NCBI GenBank assembly: GCA_900757465.1
Contig: CAAENY010000050.1
Coordinates: 1-27,179 of the forward strand
Origin: an uncultured Collinsella sp.
GTDB lineage: Bacteria > Actinomycetota > Coriobacteriia > Coriobacteriales > Coriobacteriaceae
Length of the DNA: 27,179 nucleotides
Direction of reading: 5' to 3'
In this document: piece after piece, positions 1 through 7,303 of the stretch
Numbering within the stretch: position 1 is the first letter of the stretch
How the letters are laid out: each line of letters begins with the position of its first letter
Position numbers and translations under genes: made by a program
Notes under the pieces: generated by a model
Database searches by the model: none
Told to the model about the DNA's origin: nothing
Seen by the model: only the letters and a program-made list of their open reading frames with translations

Positions 1-1
1 C

Positions 2-244
2 TACGACCCGTGGTGGAACGTGGCGGCGCAGGACCAAGCAACTGACCGTGCACACCGTATTGGCCAGCAACATACCGTGACCGTGTACAAGCTCATCGCC
101 AAGGACACGATCGAGGAACGCATTATGCGGATGCAGGAGTCTAAGCGCGACCTGGTCAACAGCGTACTCGGCGGCGACGGCATCTCGTCGGCACTGTTCA
201 CGCGCGAGGATGTTCTGGCGCTGCTCGGCGGCGACGGGCGTTAA
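2..244 (+). CDS. SNF2-family DEAD/DEAH-like helicase, C-terminal end (5' truncated by window)
   Basis: The frame is open from base 2 and ends in TAA at 242-244, so only about the last 80 residues are present. They begin YDPWWN and continue with QATDRAHRIGQ, the helicase motif VI of SNF2/Rad54-type ATPases, whose arginines contact ATP. The segment after it (VYKLIAKDTIEERI, then a basic helix with QESKRDLVNSVL) is the usual closing helix of bacterial SNF2 proteins. These ATP-dependent DNA translocases remodel protein-DNA or RNA polymerase-DNA complexes. The specific subfamily cannot be told from the tail, and the ATPase lobe 1 is outside the window. Confidence 0.9.
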   Translation, partial: YDPWWNVAAQDQATDRAHRIGQQHTVTVYKLIAKDTIEERIMRMQESKRDLVNSVLGGDGISSALFTREDVLALLGGDGR

Positions 245-394
245 CCCGCTCGGGTGAGGCCGCCAGGGCGGATAGCCCGCGCTGTCCCATCGTCCCCGCT
301 CGTTATGTGTTCATTTGCAATGCCGTGGATGGTTTGTCTGCCTTTGGGCATAAGAACCATCAAGAACATTGGCACATCAGCAAAGGAGAACATC

Positions 395-757
395 ATGGCG
401 AAATTCTTTAAGGACCCCGACGGCAAGCTCATCGCTGCCCTTGGCGACGACGTTGCGACCCCTGCCGGTTGCACGGAGCTGACCGCAAACACTGAGGACG
501 CGGCGCATGAGAAGCACGTGCCTGTTGTCGAGACCGAGCGCGACGGTCACGTGATTCGCGCCCGAGTTGGCTCGGTCGAGCACCCCAGCCTGCCCGAGCA
601 CTACATTGAGTGGATCGCCCTTGAGGCCGAGGGCCGCTTAGAGGTCCATTACCTTGAGCCCGGCATGAAACCCGCGACGTTTTTCGCGGGCGGCTCCAAG
701 ACCGGTACCGTCTATGCCTACTGCAACCTGCACGGGCTGTGGTCCGCGACATTCTAG
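395..757 (+). CDS. Superoxide reductase (desulfoferrodoxin/neelaredoxin family, iron centre II only)
   Basis: This 120-residue cytoplasmic protein reduces superoxide to hydrogen peroxide without making oxygen, a typical anaerobe defence fed by rubredoxin-like donors. The non-haem iron site is complete: EKHVPVV (E39, K40, H41), HP (H63), HYIEWI (H69) and YCNLHGLW (C110, H113). The N-terminal 35 residues align in position with the desulferrodoxin Dx domain but have lost its four cysteines (only C26 remains), so the rubredoxin-like centre I is absent, as in class III enzymes. The start ATG at 395 is chosen over upstream in-frame starts because AAAGGAG lies 6 bases ahead. It is followed by its own terminator, so it is probably monocistronic. 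Confidence 0.93.
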   Translation: MAKFFKDPDGKLIAALGDDVATPAGCTELTANTEDAAHEKHVPVVETERDGHVIRARVGSVEHPSLPEHYIEWIALEAEGRLEVHYLEPGMKPATFFAGGSKTGTVYAYCNLHGLWSATF

Positions 758-802
758 GAGCGCGCCCCCGCTCGGGGTATCATAGCTAGCATATGCACAT
801 GC

Positions 803-835
803 AAGCGCCGGCTGCATTATGCGGCCGGCGCTTTT
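803..835 (+). terminator. Rho-independent terminator after superoxide reductase
   Basis: AAGCGCCGGC at 803-812 pairs perfectly with GCCGGCGCTT at 824-833, and the stem continues inward through a G-U pair and GCA/TGC. A T-run follows at 832-835. It ends the superoxide reductase transcript before the NAD synthetase-like gene. Confidence 0.9.
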
Positions 836-874
836 ACTACGATTTCGATGGTTTACGACGGAAAGGGCTGGGCC

Positions 875-2860
875 ATGAAGCTCGCGCTTGCACAGATCGA
901 TATGCGCCTGGGTGATATTGAGGGCATTTGCGGCCGCATTGAGGACCAGGCTCGTCTGGCCCACGAGCGCGGGGCGCGCGTGCTGTGCGTTCCGGCTCCG
1001 CTCTTTATGGGCGCCATGCCCGGTGGCCTGGTGGGCGCTGCCGACTTTGAGCACGACATGCTTGCCGGCTTGACTGGTGTCGCCGAGCGTATCCAGGAGC
1101 TTGACATGATCTGCATCGTGCCCGCGGCGGTTTCGTTTGAGGGCCAACCGCTGCTCGACTACATGATGCTCAAGGACGGTCATGTGGTGCCGGCGCGTTC
1201 GAGCATTGCCTTGCAGCGTGGCGAGAACAACGACACGCGTTGGGCGCCGCCGGCGTTCGACGTGGACGGCGTGCGCATCGCCGTAATTTTTGACTTGGAC
1301 CGCGAACTCGAGATGTTGCCGACCGGTGTTGACCTCATTGCGTATTTCCAATTCAACGCGTTTGACATGACCGACCGCGAGACTGTTGCCATTGCCGCCG
1401 TTCGCAGCGGCGCCTACCGCAAGGTCGCCTCCAAGCGCAGCGTGTGGTTTGCCTGCATGGCGCCGGTCGGTGCCTATGACGAGTCGGTGTATACCGGCGG
1501 TTCGTTTGTGCTCGACGACTGCGGTCGCGTGGTGGCCCAGGCGCCGTGCTTTGAGGAGAGCCTGCTGGTTCAGGAGATTCAGCGCGGCGTGATGCTCGAT
1601 GCCCTGGAGGATCACGAACTGCCCGAGTTCCGTTCCGAGGAGTGGCTGTGGCAGGCGCTGGTGCTCGCCGTGCGCGACAACGCCCGAGCCCACGGTGCGT
1701 CGCGTGCTGTGGTGGCACTCGAGGGTGACTTGCCGTCGTCCCTGCTGGCGGCGCTGGCCGTCGACGCTCTGGGCCCGCGCAATGTGATTGGCCTGGTGCT
1801 GGGGCGCAACCGTATCTTTACGCCGGCGCAGGAAGAAGCCGAGGCTGCCCGCTGTGCCGCCGTCCGCGCCATCGCCGAGCGTCTGCACATTCGCACCGTC
1901 GAGCGCGATGCACCGGATGCGGCGCGCGTGCTCGATCGCGACGTGTCGGCGGGCGATGCCGAGCGCCTGCGCTCGCGCACGCTGGGCCTGATGCTGGAGG
2001 ATACGGCGCTCGAGCTGGGTGCGATGGCGCTGAGCCCGCTGTCCAAAACCGAGTACGCGCTGGCGGCGCCGGCGCTTTGCGGCGGCTACCAGGGCGACTT
2101 TGCGCCCTTTGGCGATGTGTACCTGTCGACGCTTGAGTTTGTGGCGCGTGTGCGCAACCGCACGTCTGCCGTGGTGCCCCAAGAGCTCGTGACGCTCAAC
2201 GCAGTGGAAGATTGTATGGAGCGCGTGCTGGCGCAGGCGCTCTCGACGCTCGACGGTCCGGTCGATATGCTCGACCGTGCGGCACAGCTGCTCGGCGGGC
2301 TTGAGCCGGGTGAGGTCGATGGCGCGCTCGAGGCGCACGTGGACCGCAATCGATCTTTCGACGACATCCCGATGGCCGCTGGCAAGCCTGAGGCCTGCTC
2401 GCTGCTGCTGATGCTCGTTCGACAGGGTGAGGCTGCCCGCCGCATGTTGCCGATGGCGCCGATCGTCTCGGCCCGTTCGTTTGCCGAGCGTGCCTGGCCG
2501 TATATGCTCGCGTGGTCCGACCTGGGGCTTAACGGCAAGGAGCGTATGACGGTCGATTCGCTGGCGCGCGCCGAGGTGCGCCGTTTTGCTGACGAGGATA
2601 CGAGCGAGCGCGTGCGAAACGAGATGATGGGCGTGCTGGGCGAGCTACTGGGTATTTCGCCCGAGCAAATGGAGGAGCTGCGCTCTGAGGACGGTCAGCG
2701 TCGTTTACACGAGGGAATGAAAAAGTTCGAGGGCGAGGTTCAGGACGCCATCGATAAGATGATGGGCGGCCAGGGTGGCCCGCAGGGTGGGCCCCAGGGT
2801 GGCCCGATGCCGCATCCGCCGGTTGATCCCCGACAATTTCCGTTCTTCTCTCAGAACTAG
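875..2860 (+). CDS. Glutamine-dependent NAD+ synthetase-like protein with degenerate active sites
   Basis: This 661-residue protein has the two-domain shape of glutamine-dependent NadE: an N-terminal nitrilase-type amidase (about 1-240, opening LALAQIDMRLGD) and a C-terminal NAD synthetase domain (about 255-570). Every catalytic landmark is altered. The nitrilase Glu of the PEL motif is Ala41 (VPAPLFMG), no Lys sits in the LP-x-Y-x-F-x-E region (SSIALQRGENND, 109-120), and the ICED cysteine is Phe139 (VIFDLD). The synthetase P-loop SGGIDS reads EGDLPS (283-288). Flanking structural motifs (LAALAVDALGP, FAPFGDVY, FVARVRN) are well kept. The tail holds GGP repeats and a Pro-rich end. ATG 875 is preferred because GGAAAGGG lies 7 bases ahead. 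The open frame over 2 kb argues against a decaying pseudogene, so a pseudoenzyme with a structural or regulatory role is possible; true NadE activity seems unlikely. Confidence 0.85.
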   Translation: MKLALAQIDMRLGDIEGICGRIEDQARLAHERGARVLCVPAPLFMGAMPGGLVGAADFEHDMLAGLTGVAERIQELDMICIVPAAVSFEGQPLLDYMMLKDGHVVPARSSIALQRGENNDTRWAPPAFDVDGVRIAVIFDLDRELEMLPTGVDLIAYFQFNAFDMTDRETVAIAAVRSGAYRKVASKRSVWFACMAPVGAYDESVYTGGSFVLDDCGRVVAQAPCFEESLLVQEIQRGVMLDALEDHELPEFRSEEWLWQALVLAVRDNARAHGASRAVVALEGDLPSSLLAALAVDALGPRNVIGLVLGRNRIFTPAQEEAEAARCAAVRAIAERLHIRTVERDAPDAARVLDRDVSAGDAERLRSRTLGLMLEDTALELGAMALSPLSKTEYALAAPALCGGYQGDFAPFGDVYLSTLEFVARVRNRTSAVVPQELVTLNAVEDCMERVLAQALSTLDGPVDMLDRAAQLLGGLEPGEVDGALEAHVDRNRSFDDIPMAAGKPEACSLLLMLVRQGEAARRMLPMAPIVSARSFAERAWPYMLAWSDLGLNGKERMTVDSLARAEVRRFADEDTSERVRNEMMGVLGELLGISPEQMEELRSEDGQRRLHEGMKKFEGEVQDAIDKMMGGQGGPQGGPQGGPMPHPPVDPRQFPFFSQN

Positions 2861-2868
2861 GTCGCTGC

Positions 2869-2966
2869 GCGCCCGCCAGAGCGGCAATCTGCCTTTCAAT
2901 CGTCGGACATGACCGCCAGGTCAATGCCCTCCTCTTTCAAGGCACCTTGCTCGCTCTGGCGGGCGC
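2869..2966. repeat. 15-bp inverted repeat flanking 68 bp (terminator-like or small mobile relic)
   Basis: GCGCCCGCCAGAGCG at 2869-2883 is the exact reverse complement of CGCTCTGGCGGGCGC at 2952-2966. The 68-base interior holds no convincing gene. The flanks are similar (TCGCTGC at 2862-2868, TCGCTTGC at 2967-2974), which hints at a target duplication, but they differ by one base. No T-run follows on either strand, so it is not a standard terminator. Confidence 0.6.
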
Positions 2967-3002
2967 TCGCTTGCGTATACTCAACCTACAATTCGATCTC
3001 GG

Positions 3003-3033
3003 CTGACTTATAGGGCTAGCGTTGTGTTATTCT
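3003..3033 (+). promoter_or_regulatory. Candidate promoter of ruvCAB
   Basis: TATTCT at 3028-3033 is a fair -10 box; CTGACT at 3003-3008 is a possible -35 at a long 19-base spacing. The strongest support is position: the LexA-type palindrome begins two bases further on, where transcription would start. Confidence 0.4.
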
Positions 3034-3047
3034 AGAACAGACGTTCG
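3034..3047. promoter_or_regulatory. LexA/SOS box upstream of ruvC
   Basis: AGAACAGACGTTCG contains a perfect GAAC-N4-GTTC palindrome, the core of the SOS operator in Gram-positive bacteria and actinobacteria (CGAAC-N4-GTTCG). One outer base differs from the consensus. It sits just after the predicted -10 box and 56 bases before the ruvC start, where LexA would block initiation. RuvABC genes are common SOS members, so sequence and context agree. Confidence 0.75.
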
Positions 3048-3102
3048 TGAATGATGCGCGGGGCCTTGTCTTGCGCTGTGCTTGTGGCGAGGGGAGGTCG
3101 GC

Positions 3103-3624
3103 TTGGTTATCTTGGGCATTGACCCCGGTTTGGCTCATACGGGTTGGGGGATTATCGAGGAGCGGCGTGGCGAGGTTCGCTGCCGTGCCTATGGCTGCAT
3201 CGAGACCAGTGCCGGAAGTCCGCTCGCGGTGCGCCTGTCGCATATCGCCCATGACCTTAAGGATGTCGTTGAGCGTTATCGACCCGACACGGCTGCTGTC
3301 GAGAGCATCTACTTTGGCGCCAACGTTCGTTCGGCCATCCCCACGGCGCATGCCCGCGGTGCTGCACTCGTCGCACTTTCGGAATGCGCGCTCGAGATTG
3401 GCGAGTACACGCCCATGCAGATCAAACAGGCTGTGGTGGGCACTGGCGCCGCGGACAAGCGGCAGGTCGCCTACATGGTACGCACACTCACACAGCTCGA
3501 TCACGACCCGCATCCCGACCATGCCGCCGATGCCCTGGCCTGCGCCATCTGCCACGTAAACCTCAGCCGCACCCGCGCCCTCACCGGTGGCGAGTTCTAT
3601 CAACAGAGAGGAACCGGATACTGA
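3103..3624 (+). CDS. ruvC: Crossover junction endodeoxyribonuclease RuvC
   Basis: RuvC is the Holliday-junction resolvase that works with RuvAB in recombinational repair. The 173-residue product has the RNase H-like fold signature GIDPGLAHTGWG with catalytic D7, then AAVESIYF with E67, and HPDHAADALACAICH with H140 and D143; His at the third acidic position is also known in other bacterial RuvC proteins. The start is a TTG at 3103, chosen because GGGGAGG at 3091-3097 is 5 bases ahead and the product then begins MVILGIDPG as in other RuvCs. The TGA stop overlaps the ruvA ATG by one base, so the genes are translationally coupled. A LexA-type box lies upstream. Confidence 0.97.
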   Translation: MVILGIDPGLAHTGWGIIEERRGEVRCRAYGCIETSAGSPLAVRLSHIAHDLKDVVERYRPDTAAVESIYFGANVRSAIPTAHARGAALVALSECALEIGEYTPMQIKQAVVGTGAADKRQVAYMVRTLTQLDHDPHPDHAADALACAICHVNLSRTRALTGGEFYQQRGTGY

Positions 3625-4244
3625 TGATTTCCCAGCTCCACGGAACGCTTGTCGAGGCCACGATGAGCTCTGCTGTCGTCGATGTGTCGGGCGTTGGCTT
3701 TGAGCTCGGCATCTCGGGCAGCACTGCGGCCACGTTGCCGACGCCCGGCGGCGAGGTCCGCCTCTACACGCGTATGCAGGTGCGCGAGGACGCCATGACA
3801 CTTTTCGGTTTTTCCTCAAAGGATGAGCGCACGATGTTCGACCGGCTCGTGTCCGTTTCGGGCGTTGGCCCGCGCCTGGCGCTCGCCGTGCTTTCCACCT
3901 ATACCGTGGGGCAGCTGTATTCGCTGGTGATGGCCGAGGACGACAAGGGCATGGCCAAGGTACCCGGTGTGGGCAAAAAGACAGCTCAGCGCCTGATCCT
4001 GGAACTCAAGAGCACCTTTGCCAAGGATAAGGGCTTTGTGCCGGTCGACGTGATTCCCGGCCAGGTTGCGATGCCGGTTCCCGCCGCCGCTCCTTCGGCG
4101 ATCGATGATGCCCGTGCGGCGCTCCTTTCCATGGGCTTTAGCCTGCAGGAGACCGATGTTGCCCTGAGCGGGTATGATGGGCAGAATATGCGTGTCGAGG
4201 ATCTGCTCGGCGCGGCGCTTAAGCGACTCGGAATGGATGCGTGA
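3624..4244 (+). CDS. ruvA: Holliday junction branch migration complex subunit RuvA
   Basis: RuvA forms the tetramer that holds the four-way junction and loads the RuvB motor. The 206-residue product starts MISQLHGTL (OB-fold domain I). It carries two helix-hairpin-helix DNA-binding motifs, SVSGVGPRLALAVL and KVPGVGKKTAQRLILELK, at about residues 72-125. After a Pro/Ala-rich linker comes the RuvB-binding domain III (DDARAALLSMGF, about 159-203). The start overlaps the ruvC stop (TGATG) and the stop overlaps the ruvB start in the same way. It is in the central position of ruvCAB. Confidence 0.97.
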   Translation: MISQLHGTLVEATMSSAVVDVSGVGFELGISGSTAATLPTPGGEVRLYTRMQVREDAMTLFGFSSKDERTMFDRLVSVSGVGPRLALAVLSTYTVGQLYSLVMAEDDKGMAKVPGVGKKTAQRLILELKSTFAKDKGFVPVDVIPGQVAMPVPAAAPSAIDDARAALLSMGFSLQETDVALSGYDGQNMRVEDLLGAALKRLGMDA

Positions 4245-5311
4245 TGTGGGAAGCCGATGACTCTCAGGACCTGTGGGCGACGCCCGGCAACTCGCCGGCG
4301 GCATCCATGGCGCACGGCGAGCGCATGGTGGGCTCGGAGCTGACGGCCGAGGACCTCGATGTCGACCGCACTTTGCGCCCCCAGCGCCTGGACGATTACT
4401 GTGGTCAGGAGCACATCAAGCAGAGCCTGCGCGTGTTGATCGAAGCGGCGCAGAGCCGTGGCGAGACGCTCGACCACGTGATCTTCTCGGGTCCTCCGGG
4501 CCTGGGCAAGACCACGCTGGCCACCGTTATCGCCAACGAGCTGGGCGCTCAGATCAAGACCACGAGTGGCCCTGCCATCGCGCGCACGGGCGACCTGGCG
4601 GCCATCCTTACTAACTTGCAGCCGGGTGATGTGCTGTTTATCGACGAGATCCACCGCCTCAACCGTTCGGTCGAGGAGGTCCTGTACCCCGCGATGGAGG
4701 ACTTTGCCCTCGATATCGTGATTGGCAAGGGTCCGGCGGCGCGCTCGATTCGCCTGGATATTCCCAAGTTTACGCTGGTAGCGGCAACGACCCGCTCAGG
4801 CATGTTGACCGGCCCGTTGCGCGACCGCTTTGGCATTTCGTATCGCCTGGATTACTACACGGTCGAGGAGCTCGCGCAGATTGTGACGCGCTCGGCGACT
4901 ATCCTGGGCGTGACGATCGACCATCCCAGTGCACTCGAGATCGGCTCGCGTTCGCGCGGCACGCCACGTCTTGCCAACCGCCTTCTCAAGCGCGTGCGCG
5001 ATTACGCACAGGTGCGTGGCAGCGGCCCTATCGAGCTCGATATCTGCCGCCAGGCGCTCGAGTTCTTCGAGATCGACGAGCTCGGTCTGGACTGGATGGA
5101 TATTCGTATCTTGGAGACGCTTGCCAAGACGTTCTCCGGCCGTGCTGTAGGCCTGACGACCCTTGCCAGTGCGGTGGGCGAGGACCCGGGCACGCTCGAG
5201 GATGTCTATGAGCCCTATTTGCTGCAGTGCGGGTTGATGATTCGTACGCCGCAGGGCCGTCAGGCAACCCTTCGCACCTTTGAGCACCTGGGGATTGAAC
5301 CTACCGTTTAG
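4244..5311 (+). CDS. ruvB: Holliday junction branch migration ATPase RuvB
   Basis: RuvB is the hexameric AAA+ motor that drives branch migration. The 355-residue protein has RLDDYCGQ, Walker A GPPGLGKT (83-90), Walker B LFIDEIHRL (132-139), sensor 1 AATTRSG, arginine finger GPLRDRFG, sensor 2 RGTPRLANRLLKRVRD, and the C-terminal winged helix with GLTTLASAVGEDPGTLEDVYEP. The N-terminus carries roughly 25 extra residues before the conserved core. ATG 4244 overlaps the ruvA TGA by one base; a GTG one codon upstream (4241) is equally possible. It is the last gene of the ruvCAB operon. Confidence 0.97.
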   Translation: MWEADDSQDLWATPGNSPAASMAHGERMVGSELTAEDLDVDRTLRPQRLDDYCGQEHIKQSLRVLIEAAQSRGETLDHVIFSGPPGLGKTTLATVIANELGAQIKTTSGPAIARTGDLAAILTNLQPGDVLFIDEIHRLNRSVEEVLYPAMEDFALDIVIGKGPAARSIRLDIPKFTLVAATTRSGMLTGPLRDRFGISYRLDYYTVEELAQIVTRSATILGVTIDHPSALEIGSRSRGTPRLANRLLKRVRDYAQVRGSGPIELDICRQALEFFEIDELGLDWMDIRILETLAKTFSGRAVGLTTLASAVGEDPGTLEDVYEPYLLQCGLMIRTPQGRQATLRTFEHLGIEPTV

Positions 5312-5387
5312 GGCGCTTTGTTTTGGCGGGCTGTTGGGCTATCGCTGGGCATCGGGTAAACATATCGCCGTTCATCGGTTATGGGCG

Positions 5388-5415
5388 TTTTACTATTGCG
5401 CGCCCGTGCTATGCT
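5388..5415 (+). promoter_or_regulatory. Candidate promoter of fhs
   Basis: TTTTAC at 5388-5393 and TATGCT at 5410-5415 are separated by 16 bases, about 40 bases before the fhs start codon. The boxes match sigma-70 consensus only moderately. No operator or riboswitch is evident in this leader. Confidence 0.45.
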
Positions 5416-5455
5416 GAATTGGTCTTTTTCTCATTCGGTAACGAAAGGACCGCCC

Positions 5456-7123
5456 ATGCCTACTGACATCGAAATCGCACGTTCTGTCACGCCACTGCCT
5501 ATTACCGAGGTGGCCAAGAACGCCGGCGTCGACGTTAAGCACCTTATTCCGTACGGCTTCGACAAGGCTAAGGTCGACTATTCACTGCTCAACGAGCCGA
5601 CTGATCACCAGGCCAAGCTCGTCCTCGTGACCGCTATCAACCCAACGCCCGCGGGCGAGGGCAAGACCACCACGACCATCGGTCTGGCCGACGGCCTGCG
5701 TCGTCGCGGCGTCAAGAGTGCCGTTGCCCTGCGCGAGCCTTCGCTCGGCCCCGTCTTTGGCGTTAAGGGCGGTGCTGCCGGCGGCGGCTGGGCTCAGGTC
5801 ATCCCCATGGAGGATATCAACCTGCACTTTACCGGCGACTTCCACGCTATCGGTGCCGCCAATAACCTGCTGGCCGCCATGCTTGATAACCACATCCAGC
5901 AGGGCAATCAGCTCGGTATTGACGTTAAACGCATCACTTGGAAGCGCGTCGTCGATATGAACGACCGTCAGCTGCGCCACGTCATCGACGGCATTGGCGG
6001 TAAGGCCCAGGGCGTGCCGCGCGAGGACGGCTTCGATATCACCGTCGCCTCCGAGGTCATGGCAATCCTGTGCCTGTCCACGAGCATCAACGATCTTAAG
6101 GAGCGCTTGGGCGAGATCGTTGTCGGCTACAGCTATGCCGGCGAGCCCGTCCGTGCCCGCGACCTCAAGGCCCAGGGTGCCATGGCCGCGTTGCTTAAAG
6201 ACGCGCTCAAGCCCAATCTGGTGCAAACGCTCGAGGGCACGCCCGCGTTTGTCCACGGCGGTCCCTTCGCCAACATTGCTCACGGCTGCAACTCTATCAT
6301 GGCCACGCGTATGGCGATGCGCTTTGGCGATGTCGCCATTACCGAGGCCGGCTTTGGCGCCGACCTGGGTGCCGAGAAGTTCCTCGATATCAAGTGCCGC
6401 ATGACGGGCGTTCGCCCCAGCGCCGTCGTGATCGTCGCTACCGCTCGTGCGCTTAAGTACAACGGTGGCGTCGCCAAGGCCGATCTCAACGAGGAGAACC
6501 TCGAGGCACTCAAGGCTGGCATGCCCAACCTGTTGCGTCACGTCGACAACATCCAGAACGTATATGGTCTGCCCTGCGTGGTCGCCATCAATCGCTTCCC
6601 GACGGACACCGAGGCCGAGCTTGCTCTCATCGAGTCCGAGTGCCAGAAGCTCGGCGTCAACGTTAAGCTTTCCGAGGTCTGGGCCAAGGGCGGCGAGGGC
6701 GCGCTCGAGCTTGCCGATGAGGTCATGCGTCTGATTGAGCAGCCGAGCGAGCTCAAGTTTGCCTATGAGGACGGCGCTGATGTCGCTGATGCCCTCGAGG
6801 CCGTTGCCACCAAGGTCTACCGCGCCGACGGCGTTGACTTTACGCCGGCCGCCAAGCGCCAGCTCGCCGAGCTGCGCGAGAATGGCTTTGGCAACCTGCC
6901 GGTGTGCGTCGCCAAGACGCAGTACAGCTTTAGCGACAACGCCAAGGCCCTGGGCGCTCCCGAGAACTTCCGCATCACCGTGCGTGAGCTCAAGGTTTCT
7001 GCCGGCGCCCACTTTGTGGTCGCGCTGACCGGCAGTGTTCTGACCATGCCTGGTCTGCCCAAGGTGCCCGCGGCCGAAAACATCGACGTCGACAACGACG
7101 GCGACATCACCGGCCTGTTCTAA
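5456..7123 (+). CDS. fhs: Formate-tetrahydrofolate ligase
   Basis: The enzyme makes 10-formyl-tetrahydrofolate from formate, ATP and tetrahydrofolate, the entry of formate into one-carbon metabolism. The 555-residue length is normal for the family. It shows the P-loop TPAGEGKTTT (64-73), the signature ALREPSLGPVFGVKGGAAGG, the GDFHAIGAANN stretch, and the C-terminal LTMPGLPKVPAAENID. The start at 5456 is set by AAAGGA at 5444-5449; an upstream in-frame start would place the promoter inside the gene. It is a single gene with its own terminator. The partner enzymes FchA and FolD are encoded together about 10 kb downstream in this window. Confidence 0.98.
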   Translation: MPTDIEIARSVTPLPITEVAKNAGVDVKHLIPYGFDKAKVDYSLLNEPTDHQAKLVLVTAINPTPAGEGKTTTTIGLADGLRRRGVKSAVALREPSLGPVFGVKGGAAGGGWAQVIPMEDINLHFTGDFHAIGAANNLLAAMLDNHIQQGNQLGIDVKRITWKRVVDMNDRQLRHVIDGIGGKAQGVPREDGFDITVASEVMAILCLSTSINDLKERLGEIVVGYSYAGEPVRARDLKAQGAMAALLKDALKPNLVQTLEGTPAFVHGGPFANIAHGCNSIMATRMAMRFGDVAITEAGFGADLGAEKFLDIKCRMTGVRPSAVVIVATARALKYNGGVAKADLNEENLEALKAGMPNLLRHVDNIQNVYGLPCVVAINRFPTDTEAELALIESECQKLGVNVKLSEVWAKGGEGALELADEVMRLIEQPSELKFAYEDGADVADALEAVATKVYRADGVDFTPAAKRQLAELRENGFGNLPVCVAKTQYSFSDNAKALGAPENFRITVRELKVSAGAHFVVALTGSVLTMPGLPKVPAAENIDVDNDGDITGLF

Positions 7124-7143
7124 GCCTGCTGTCCATAGCTGCT

Positions 7144-7185
7144 AGCCCGCCCCGTCGCGCCTACCAAGGCTCGGCGGGGCTTTTT
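7144..7185 (+). terminator. Terminator after fhs
   Basis: AGCCCGCC at 7144-7151 pairs with GGCGGGGCT (one G bulged) just before a TTTTT run at 7181-7185. The loop is about 20 bases. Confidence 0.8.
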
Positions 7186-7303
7186 GATCCTTAGGCACGC
7201 GCATGTCTTGTAGATACCGGCGGGCTTTGCCCATCATAGGCTTTTGCGCGGGTAGAATGCATGGATAACTTGATGCTTGCAGGCGACGGAAAGGAAACGT
7301 TGC

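Noticed and set aside
638..2338. 566-residue minus-strand open frame opposite the NadE-like gene
   Set aside because: Its His/Arg/Gln-rich composition is typical of a mirror frame; the plus strand has clear family motifs and a ribosome site.
5582..7012. 476-residue minus-strand open frame opposite fhs
   Set aside because: It lies entirely within a highly conserved formate-tetrahydrofolate ligase gene on the other strand.
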